Below are positions 55,100 through 64,000 of a stretch of DNA of 64,000 nt, piece after piece. The notes under the pieces were generated by a model that made no database searches, was not told the DNA's origin, and saw only the letters and a program-made list of their open reading frames with translations. The position numbers were made by a program, and so were the translations under genes. Each line of letters starts with the position of its first letter. Within the stretch, counting starts at the first letter, position 1. The stretch is taken from assembly GCA_031763025.1 (NCBI GenBank), contig JASSKH010000023.1:4305501-4369500 (forward strand), given 5' to 3'. The DNA comes from Macrocystis pyrifera (taxonomy: Eukaryota; Sar; Phaeophyceae; Laminariales; Laminariaceae).

Positions 55100-56744
55100 C
55101 CTGACCTCATGCCTGACGTCACGTCGTACGTACGTCCCCGTAGCTGTGTGTCCCGAACAGACCGGGATCCTTCTTCGGAAGTGGAAGTTAAGTTACCACA
55201 CCTCGGTGTTGACATGACAGCTCACGATCTACAGATCATCTAGATCCTAACCTGCCGTAGTGAAATGTTGTGCAAGATGCTGTGCAGGATCTGCGTAGTA
55301 TGAGCTATTAATAGAGCCTACAGATGAGGGCTCTATCTGCCCTGAAGGATCTAGATCAAGTAGAAATCGACGATCTCTCTTGAGGGGTGGAAATTTCTTT
55401 CGTGTACCATATTTTACTACAAGCAGTACATATCATGCATATCACACTTACCCCGTGTGTGTTCACATTGAACCGTTCTTTCTACCCGTCGACATCCAAC
55501 ACAACCAGTGTCCGTGCCGATTCTTCAACCCTGAAGAGATACTTACCAGGTACAAGCTGTGGCCACCAAACACGCCATATAGAGATACTACCCATTGTTA
55601 TGCAGTAAGCAGAGTAGGCAATGCAATGCCATGCAATCATACTGGAAACACTAGGCACGACATACACATTGTATGAAAAAGAGAAAACGAAAGAAACAAG
55701 AAGCAGATCGAAAATAAAATAAAACAAGTGTCGTGCTACCCCCTATAGGGGATGTAGAAGACAGCATAGAATGAGCTCAAGAAACAACACCACTGTTTAT
55801 GAACGGCGTAAGACTAAGAACCAAGGGAAATAACAGGCAACCAAGGGAAATAACAGGTAAACCGAAGAACAACAAACAAATAAAAAAAACACGCTCCAGA
55901 CAGCCGCAGCAGAGTTCAGCACGGGTACAATAGCATCGACAGGTTCTACCTACTACTCGACCTGGTACCTTGCTACCCCGTCTGCCGTCTCCGCCCTGCT
56001 TTCGTCAACTAAGCCCCACCCCCGGAGAGGGTGCGTCTGACGATACAAAACAAGCAAAGCAGGCTCACCGTCCACCTACGCCGCAAGACTCCTATCATAA
56101 GGACAAGAAAGAAGAAAGGTAAACGTAACAATAAGGACATCGCGGAGGATCATCGCGCAAAAGAAAAAAAAAAACTAAGGAAGATCACGTTCGAACCGGC
56201 TGCGGCAGTGGGCGGCACGAATAGCTTAGACAAATTCCACTTGCTAGTCGGCCTGGTGCCTTTGCACCCTGCCTGCGGTCTCCTTCATACTTTGGTCCAC
56301 CGCGGTTTCCCTTATACTCCTCTTGCCCTTCCTGCCCTCTTTCCCTTGATCGGGTTTCCTTCTATTCCTCCTGTTGCCCCCCCCCCCCCCCCCCCCATTT
56401 CCGTGAGCATCACCCACGGCGGATGCGCGGCGCTGCCTACTAAGCTGTGCCTCATCTTCGTGCCACTTCACCATGAACCGTTTGGCTGCTTCAAGGACGC
56501 AGCACGTATAAATTGTACCCGTACTGACTACCTGTGGTACTGACGGTGTATAGAGCTACGACGTATGATATGCGCCTGTTTCAAACGGAACACGCGGGAG
56601 CTATCATAAATATTGGCAGTCAGCTCTACGTATTGCTCGAGTACCAGCAGTATGGCGAAAGAGCACGACAGGAAAACTTGAGCACCCCGGCTTGAACAAA
56701 TAATCCGCATCCCTTTGACTCCCCATTGTGTCCGATCAAAAACG
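55100..56744. other. Intergenic, mostly unassigned
   Basis: Holds repeat family 4, an A-rich stretch (55670-55890), a basic low-complexity open frame from 56031 that I do not accept as a gene, and a C run at 56377-56396. Confidence 0.5.
55458..55632 (+). repeat. Repeat family 4, copy with TACCAGGTA
   Basis: TTGAACCGTTCTTTCTACCC, GTCCGTGCCGATTCTTCAAC, GAGATACTTACCAGGTACAA and TATGCAGTAAGCAGAGTAGG. The same order as at 20885, with 11 extra bases at the TA. Confidence 0.65.
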
Positions 56745-57345
56745 ATGCCATGGTGCTGGGATTAAGATATCTCATGTGGCACTTCCCATGGAAAATCGAT
56801 GTCCCATGGGACCCCACGGGAATTCCCATGGGATATCCGATGAGATGGCGCAGTGGACATCCCATGTGGGTATGGTACAAGATCACCTACACTTTTCCTA
56901 AGCTACACTTGTTTCTAAAGCGCGGCAACCTTGAGCCGTAGCAAGCCTATCAACCAAGCATCAGGCTTTGGTTTAGGGTTAGAGTTGTTGTTCGGGAGTT
57001 GGTTTCTATGTCTAACTGGTCCGCGCCTACCTTTTGCATTTTGTGTATGTTGAGGGGGGCTTCCCGGGCGACAGCCCGTTTCCCACGGGATAACCCTTTT
57101 CCCGTGAGAGTTCCCGAGGAACCCCCCATGCGATGACGGGCTTTCCATGAGATATTCCATGGGTTTCCATGGGATTTCCCGTGGGATCCGGTGGGACTTC
57201 CCATGGGGTCGAATGAGCATTCCCATGGTATCCCGTGGGATATCCCACGGAAACTTCCGTGGGAAGGATTCATATTTGATCCCATGGGAGTTTGGTTTAT
57301 CCATTGACCATGAGATCCCATGGGATATCCCATGGAACTAATGTC
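56745..57345. repeat. Minisatellite of short palindromes (ATCCCATGGGAT type)
   Basis: The word CCCATGGGA and relatives (TCCCACGGGA, CCCGTGGGAT, CCATGGGATATCCCA) recur dozens of times with irregular spacing, interrupted between about 56870 and 57070. Each word is its own complement. All frames give Gly-, Met-, Pro- and His-rich nonsense. Confidence 0.8.
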
Positions 57346-57442
57346 TCTCCATAGGATGTCCCGTTGGATCACATTGGAAGTCCCATCCATGCTCCATGAA
57401 AAACCACGTGATGTACATGACTGTAGCGATATTACCTTGAAA

Positions 57443-57500
57443 TACCGGTATTTACTTGAGTTCAGGTATTGGGAACGTGTTTGTATAACTTGGGAGGCGC
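57443..57500 (+). repeat. Possible LTR remnant
   Basis: GTTCAGGTATTGGGAACGTG, TTTGTATAACTTGGGAGGC resembles the central LTR segment GTTCGAGTATTGGAATCGTA, TTTGTAGTACTTGGGAGG at 27120. Confidence 0.4.
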
Positions 57501-57975
57501 ACGAATCTCAGATTGGAAAACTGGGGTTGAGGGCGAGGAACATTGGAGCCCCTTTGGGTTAGTCTCGCAACGCGAACTTAGTCGGATTAAAGCTGACATT
57601 TTATCTCTCTGCAACCGATACACGCCAGTAACAATGAGAGCCTGCTCAATAGGCAAAGATGGATGGGAGAATTTCGTGTGCTCAGCGTAGTCATCTCACA
57701 TGACCTTATGATGTTACTTCCGGTTAATTCTTGAACGTACCAGGGTATGCACGAGGGTCCAGCACAGTGTAAGTAGCGCGCAGTCGCTTGGTTCGAATAG
57801 CCCCCCAGACAACAGCAGTCCTCTCTAGGTACGTACATTATGTGCCTCGTGTATCTGTCTGCTTGCTTAGATTGTTTTTCATTTTCTGATCACTCTGTCG
57901 AAACATATCGAAGAATCCTAACGTAGATCGTCCTCCTCGACGTACCGATACGCCCACTCATGATCCACAGACAGA

Positions 57976-58123
57976 ATGCCATCAGGAACCGAGACGCAGG
58001 TCGTGGCCGCGTCCAAGGCGTCATCTCATCGAAGAGGGAGCATCCTTTACCTGTTCCTGTTCATGGCGTATGGATGCATCGGACCGTTTATGCCCCTCAT
58101 CTGGCGCAGCAAAGGCCTTTCTG
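57976..58123 (+). CDS. First coding exon of an MFS_1-like membrane transporter
   Basis: ATG 57976 opens 49 codons plus one base. A polar, basic N-terminus (to about residue 24) is followed by ILYLFLFMAYGCIGPFMPLI, WRSKGLSG. This is the first transmembrane helix and loop typical of MFS_1-like permeases of the LacY-type fold: a hydrophobic helix with an internal Gly and G-P-x-x-P-L, then K-G-L-S-G. A GTGAGG donor follows in phase 1, at the position where the family usually continues with E-Q-V-G. I found no second exon up to 64000, so the next intron would exceed 5.8 kb, or this is an isolated fragment. The substrate cannot be inferred. Confidence 0.55.
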
Positions 58124-58609
58124 GTGAGGTTGTGGACTGCTGCAAGACACCAGACAGGCATACGATAGAAGAAGAGAGGGCACAGCCCCCCCCCCCCCCA
58201 GCTACTGTTATTTGTTTGTTACAGGGCAACCACCCGCTAGCCTTGCATGTCACGGGACCAAGTAGGCTACTTGAGTGGGTAGTTAGTTCTACCTAACCAA
58301 CAGAGCTGTCTAGTGGGCAGTGCTCCATATATATACTGCAAATAATGCTGAGTCCACGCGGGAGTGCGATCGTTTTTTTCCGCGCTCGATCTTTCCAGAA
58401 CGGGAAGGTTGCCAATACCGAACACCAAGGGAGGCGTTTTCGGAAATATATCGTCGAGAGCCTTCCAGAAGTATAAAGTTCGACGTTAGCATCCTTATCG
58501 TTGTTGAGAGAAAACGAGAACTGACAAACGATCGCGCCTCTGCGCTGCGAACTCGACGCTCCGTATAGTATTCAAAATATCAAGGAAAAAAGAAAAGAAA
58601 AAAAAACGA

Positions 58610-58772
58610 AGCTGTGTGAGACCGAAAACTTGATCAAACTCTGACATTTTGCAAGGTTTTGTGTGATTATTCGATCGCGCGTTCTTGGGATTGTGTAGGT
58701 TTTCAGAATTGTCCACAAATTATCACCCGTTTGCATAATTCACGACGAAATCTTCGGTCTCACAGCTGATGC
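58610..58772. repeat. Short inverted repeat pair
   Basis: AGCTGTGTGAGACCGAAAAC at the left and TCGGTCTCACAGCT at the right could form a stem around about 130 bp. A run of A precedes it and a run of T follows it, which extends the pairing. Confidence 0.5.
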
Positions 58773-59242
58773 TTTTTTTTTTATTTTCAAAAATATATCT
58801 CCGAGTTTCGTCTGAACGTCTCTACAAACTGCGCCCACATCCGGCGCCAAAACACGAAGAAGTTGGTATCAGAGTTGGATCGTAGTTTTCTCAGAAGGAA
58901 GCGAGCGTTAGATCCCGATCATCCGAGGGTGGCTGTTGACGAGGCGGGAGACAGACTATCGTGCATACTTCCGATGTGTCGCCGTTACCGTTAGCCGTTC
59001 AGCCTTGGAGGCAAACCCCACAGACAGCATGTCTGAAAACACGTTTACGTTCAAAACATGCCCATATTTTATCAATCCGGTATCCTACATGTATTGCAAA
59101 GGTGCTGTTTGGTGTCATAGGGTATGTGCTTTGAAGTACCCGGGTAGCCTACACACGGGTAAACCTACCAACGGGTATATTTTACTTGTGTTGCCGTCTC
59201 CTAATACCATACCCGTCGCAATGTTATGTAGTGCCTGGTATG

Positions 59243-59448
59243 ATATTTTGGATACTATACTGGGGCAGTCGGGTAGGCCTTGGTATACCTAAATACCCGC
59301 GTTTTTACCCGGGTACAGTGATGTAGAACTTATCATCGGGTACTTATATTTTGGATACTATACTGGGGCAGTCGGGTAGGCCTTGGTATACCTAAATACC
59401 CGCGTTTTTACCCGGGTACAGTGATGTAGAACTTATCATCGGGTACTT
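59243..59448. repeat. Exact tandem duplication, 103-bp unit
   Basis: ATATTTTGGATACTATACTG through CATCGGGTACTT occurs twice without a visible mismatch. Each unit contains TACCCGCGTTTTTACCCGGG. The identity points to a recent event. Confidence 0.92.
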
Positions 59449-61665
59449 ATATGTATTACCTATTACTCGTGCCAGGTGCTGATATATTACAGGCCCCCGA
59501 TACCATGCCCGAGATTGTCTGGATGCTATGCCCGGCTTATCTTGTAGCTTTGGTATCGAGCCCAATACCATACCCGCGAACCTACCTACCCTAACTTGGT
59601 GTATTCCTACCAGATGCCAGGCTATGCGTTGTGTATAGAGCACGGCGCTGACGGTACGGGCCGGGATGTCAACCTGCAAGCATCAAATACCCCGTAAAGC
59701 GGTACGCATGTGAAGAGGTGACCGCCGATCATTTTCTTGGGCGTTGCTCTCATGGCTTGCTTGTCTACCCCCCAAAGAGCAGAGCAAATGCTACCACTCG
59801 TACTGTTTGTGTCAGATGTAGTTGCACTGCCGGTATAGTATGGTATCACGTTCTGAACCTGCGACGTTGTTCGTCCGATAGTAAGGTCAACTCCGTCATA
59901 CATAACCTGGTACATGTTCTTGCGTTTATTCTTTTTTCAACTGCAAGTGCCTCTGGTATTAACTACTTACGCGTTTGTGAAATGCCACCGGCCATAACCC
60001 CGCCAAGATCCCACCCCACGCATATATACTCCCTAATAATGAATATTTGAATACTATTGATATTAATAGGATTAATAATAACATCTCGTAAGAAGGATCC
60101 AAGCAAGCAAATCAGGAAGGAAGGAGTGTAGGAAGAGCCGCACGCTGTTAATAGAATATTCTCACTTTTAGTACAAGAGCTGTTACGTGCCTGGTACCTA
60201 GCAACGTGGAGCTTCCAAAAGATCAAAAGAGTTGCACCGTACATCCGGGCAGCCGGTGCTGCAGGAGTCGCTGAGAGGGTGTACAACAACTGCAGTACGA
60301 CTACGTACACACATGTATATATATACTCTCGTTATTACTCTGTACCGCGGGTGTTTTAATAACACTGCACACCTCCACCTGGTATCATACACTGCATACA
60401 GCAGTACCGGCCCTCTCAGTAGAAACCAGGATGTTAGCCCGGGCTACGTGAAGTATTTCTTATTTGAGAAAAGGGACTGCTTCACACTAACGTGAGTAGA
60501 ACCGCTCCCTACTTGTCGATGCGTCTGCCCGAATAGCGGCAAGGTAGAGCGATGCCCGGGTGAACATGCCCATCCCAACTCTTTCCAATAAACGTTTCGC
60601 ACTTGGACAGATTCGCCCGACAAAAAGACGAAAAACATACCACACTCCCCCTAAAATGGTTTAACAAAAAAAAAACGAACCCGTGGGGTGGGGGGTTTCC
60701 AGACCAAGTGCCGAAAAACGATTTTTGTTCTTGTTTTTTTTTGTACTTAATTTTAGTGCACCCCTCCCCCTTCCTCCCCTGCCATGATCTCGAAAATGAG
60801 TAGTGGGATGTCGGATTTGTTTTTCACGTGCACCCCTGACTCGTATCATACCGATAATCTAATGTAGTCTAATATAATACTGTACCGACAAAAGAGATCG
60901 TTTGGTACGATTTGGTGGGAAAAATCGAATTTACTTTTAGTTATATCGGGATGATGGCGGGGGGGAATTGTTTATCATCCGAATTCGGGGAGACGAAATG
61001 GAACTGAAGCTGGTGCATAGCGAATGCCGTATTTGCCCGAAGACGCCGACCGCTCTTGTTGTCTGAGATACCACCCTCGTCTGAGATACCGCCCCACGGC
61101 GATAAACTGCCCCCGGCAATTAAAAAAAGAAGCAATGCCCCAAAAATAATGATCACCCGGGGTAGTTTATTAGGCCAGAGTACGAAGTATGGCAGGCAGA
61201 CCAGAGACCTCTTCGTGGTAACAAAAGTTACCGCTCGAATTGTACGTTACGTCTCGTGCCGTAGTGTCCAGCCACCGAATAAAGCGACCGGTACGTGCTA
61301 CGGTATACTTTGACGCTCGAAAACTCGAATAACGTGCACGCTGTTTGGTCGATTTTGAGGAATTATCGTTCCCGAGACGAGACCTTTTTTTTTTTGTCGT
61401 TTTACGAAGTTCCGATGTGAAACACAAAAAAACACACGTTTTTTCATGCAGAATAGTGGTACGTGTTTTACAGTATATGCCAGCTGGTGCCCGCGAGAAG
61501 GCACACAGAAAGCCTCCCAGGCGCAGAGAAAGACCAGAGGGAAAGCTCAGGCACGCCCCCCCCGGATGCCACCTATTAATAGTTCTCCGACTTGTTGTGC
61601 GGACATGAGGAAGGGATGCCGGCAGACAGATCACGCATATCAGTATTCAAGTACAGTATTTATAG

Positions 61666-61773
61666 TATTACGGGGGAAATAGTAAATAGGACCTACGGTA
61701 GACACAAAAACCTATACATTCTCCTATTTTTACTAACAATATTTGGTCCTATTTAATATGGTCCCCCGTAATA
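61666..61773 (+). mobile_element. MITE family 1 copy
   Basis: TATTACGGGGGAAATAGTAA to GGTCCCCCGTAATA, with a substitution in the left inverted repeat. Confidence 0.85.
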
Positions 61774-62027
61774 GTACCGGCATATTAAATGACACACGCG
61801 TGTTGCATACCAGGTATATCACTGCTGCTGCCGTACCTGCAAGCGTGCGGTACTTGGGTCAGCCGAAAACGACTGTCTTCTCGTCTGCTGTTAAGCTATT
61901 AATAGAACGTTTATACCTGTGTGAAAAGTGGTGCTGGTATCTTACGCACTGATTTAGCTCAAGAACGAGCGGGGGCAACGAGTGATAATCGCGACGCCCT
62001 TTCTTCGTGTGTGTCTCCAGCAAGGAG

Positions 62028-62262
62028 GCATCGAGGGGGCGTATTCATGCGCATGGCCGTAGTCGTATGAACTTAGACCCTCGCATTCCTGCAAAGCTGG
62101 GACGGAGGAGCACGTCGGGTTTTCATAACCAGGCAGACATTTGCTTGCTTGCACCAAGCGCGAAGCGCCGTGAGGAGTCTGACGAGTCGCATGAAGAGAC
62201 ACCTGCATCGTACTGAGAACCCTTTGTGAGGCGGATTTCTTTGCATCGAATCGAACGGACCC
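62028..62262 (-). mobile_element. Repeat family 2, copy H (partial)
   Basis: The minus strand contains GGCGCTTCGCGCTTGGTGCA, ATGTCTGCCTGGTTATGAAA and GCGAGGGTCTAAGTTCATAC. The C tail is reduced to a few bases. Confidence 0.7.
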
Positions 62263-63731
62263 GAAACTATATTTTCCAGACACCCCACGCCTCAACGCAT
62301 CCAACGTGTGTGGACAGGAGGGTGGGGGGGGGGGGGGGGGTCAGTGACGCCACACCCGAGATAAGTTTCCATCAGGGCGTTGCAATTTCCGCCCCCTGAG
62401 CCACAGCTACTTACCAAACAGGTCACGAAGAAAAAAAGAGAAATACCGGGAAGAAGGTGTTCTTGTGTTGTTTGCTTTTCAGCGTTCGGGAGGGTTGGCC
62501 GTCCAACCATCAGAACGAACGTTAGTTCCGCTGTAGGAGTTATGGCAGTCGGCCTGCCAGAGTGTGTCTCAAACGACGGCGCGGCACATGTGTGGCCGAT
62601 CAGGCTCTCGCGAGCAGAAACCTGTGTATTTTTATCGACCCGTCGGACAGGACGGAGACGGGAGGAGGGCCGGGGCGGTAGTCTGGTGTCGGAGGTTCCG
62701 ACCCCGTGCGCCCTCGCATGCGCAGTGAAAAAAGCGAACACTATGGTGCAACCGCGGGAGTAGCACGCGCCGACTTTGTAACTCCTCCTGTCCCTGTCTT
62801 CCCTTCGTAGACAAAGCACGCCTGCCTGTATTTTATCAACGTCAATCGGGCCTGTCGTTCTATATCGTGCGCCTCGTAGGCAAAAAATAATTACTGCCTT
62901 AAGTTAGTATCGGTTCATTTTTATTTTTTTGGCGTTGTATCCCAGGCTTGGGTAAATGTCATGTCATGTGGCAAACGGGGGCCGGGTGTCGCAGTATTAT
63001 AGTCTCCTAAAATATATATTTGCATTTACATTAGCCCGCACCTGCGCAAATCGTTGACGATTGATTCAATTCCGCCGGCCCATACCCTACAGTATTTTGT
63101 ATATGTTGGGGTTGTTAAGAGCCGTGTTTAACCTCCGGGACAAAATAATATCATTCTGGACTTGAGAGGGCAGAAATGATGAGACAATACAGCAGTGGCG
63201 AATTCAGCACCGGCCACTGCCTGGAGTTACTTACACCCAACGCTCTCGACAAATAAGACAGACACGGCATCGTAGTCCATGCTTGTCCGAATGACCGCGG
63301 ATGGAAACTATGGCGGCATATCTCGACTGACCAACACGACGGCTCTAAGGCTAACTAGCCGCCGCCTTTAGCAGCCTCCGGGGGGAAATATGACGAGCTA
63401 TTGTTCTCGAGTGCGAAGTCGTTCTCATTCAGGCAGCTGCTGTCCCGGGCGTCTCTCTGTTTACAACCCAACGCGATTCGCCCCGCGCCTCGCACGTTCT
63501 GTGCTCACGTGCTCACCCCCCTCCCCAGTCCCTGCGTTTCATCATTGGCGTTGGGCCAACACGTAGTACGTAGTTACCGCCCATCGACGTGCGTTTTTCG
63601 TTCCTATGTACCTGGGAAACGAAACACTCCCGCGGGAAAACATTCAAACCAGAGCCCGTTTCCCGCGCGTTGACGGTCAATGTTAACTCCACAACCTCGA
63701 TGTCGCTGAGTGAGTGTCGCTTCTCTGTCCA
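62263..63731. other. No gene recognised
   Basis: G run at 62323-62340, then mixed sequence. Open frames on both strands at 62380-62819 overlap each other and match nothing I know. Confidence 0.45.
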
Positions 63732-63950
63732 GGCGACATTTACCCAGCTTACGGCGACGGCGGTGTCGATCTGCTTCTGGGAGTTGCCACATAGAATACG
63801 CACACCGCCAGATAAGGCCGCATGCACTCTGTGCGTACGGCACCTACCCAGCTTTCGGCGGCGGTGTCGATCTGCGTCTGGGAGGTATCGCTTAAATAAT
63901 ACATACACTGCCAGTTTAAGCCGCCTGCGCTCTATACGTGTCGTACGAAG
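63732..63950. repeat. Diverged tandem duplication, about 105-110 bp
   Basis: ACCCAGCTTACGGCG, GCGGTGTCGATCTGCTTCTG, GGGAG and CACCGCCAGATAAGGCCGC recur as ACCCAGCTTTCGGCG, GCGGTGTCGATCTGCGTCTG and CACTGCCAGTTTAAGCCGC. Confidence 0.75.
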
Positions 63951-64000
63951 TCCGCGGGTCAGAGATGCGTTGGGTCTGGCCCACCCTTATTGGTCCAGTT

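Larger units (their letters stand above)
58124..61665. other. Downstream of the MFS exon: intron or intergenic, no exon recognised
   Basis: Contains a C run at 58190, the paired segment at 58610, the tandem duplication at 59243, many TACCCGGGTA-like words at 59140-59460 and T/A runs near 60720. No MFS-like helix series was found on the plus strand. Confidence 0.45.

Noticed and set aside
56031..56543. Basic open frame of 170 codons
   Set aside because: Lys/Arg-rich start and proline run from a C tract. No family match, no exon signals and poor codon bias.
62380..62819. Overlapping open frames of 127 (plus) and 175 (minus) codons
   Set aside because: They overlap on opposite strands, include G/C-run translations and have no recognisable domain.

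Overview
This window looks like nuclear DNA from a eukaryote with few genes, large introns and many repeats. The only clearly conserved gene has GT-AG introns of 0.85 to 8.9 kb. The rest is filled with small inverted-repeat elements, tRNA-derived SINE-like repeats, LTR and LINE fragments, long oligo-dC/dG tracts and a roughly 680-bp TAC microsatellite. I infer a stramenopile, perhaps brown-algal, genome. That placement rests on overall gene and repeat style, not on a diagnostic marker. TTAGGG-type interstitial repeats occur in several places.

Layout. (1) 2117-16721, plus strand: the last six coding exons of a HECT-type E3 ubiquitin ligase of the UPL1/HUWE1 kind. They give 240 residues and the normal stop codon, and the active-site Cys codon is split by the last intron. 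The 5' part lies left of the window. Its 8.9-kb first intron holds several repeat families and a head-to-head pair of acidic gag-like fragments. (2) 16722-24059: intergenic, with MITEs, SINE-like repeats and tandem repeats. (3) 24060-27335: a small LTR retroelement with paired LTRs, a broken gag-like region on the plus strand and an inverted Ty3-type integrase C-terminal fragment. (4) 29571-35285, plus strand: a probable three-exon gene of unknown function with polyglutamine and polyalanine runs. (5) 35286-45177: repeats, the TAC microsatellite and LTR fragments. (6) 45606-47816, minus strand: a degenerate LINE with reverse transcriptase and a C-terminal restriction-like endonuclease. A second fragment of its family lies near 51.1 kb. 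(7) 49435-50660, plus strand: the C-terminal end of a chromodomain Ty3-type polyprotein, frameshifted. (8) 51.7-55.1 kb: large inverted repeats and a fold-back element. (9) 56.7-57.3 kb: a minisatellite of short palindromes. (10) 57976: the first coding exon of an MFS_1-like transporter, whose later exons I could not find before the window ends.

The most unusual signal is a small set of short words bounded by TA: TACCWGGTA, TATTAATA, TA(CWG)nTA, TACTCGTA and TACGAAGTA. Each occurs more often than base composition predicts. Where repeat copies inside the window can be compared, one copy has plain TA and the other has TA-word-TA, sometimes two words in a row. This is the structure expected of excision footprints left by TA-targeting DNA transposons. 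One word, TATTAATA, is what would remain if the local 106-bp MITE (ends TTACGGGGG/CCCCCGTAA, TA duplication) excised leaving two bases from each end. All counts were made by eye.
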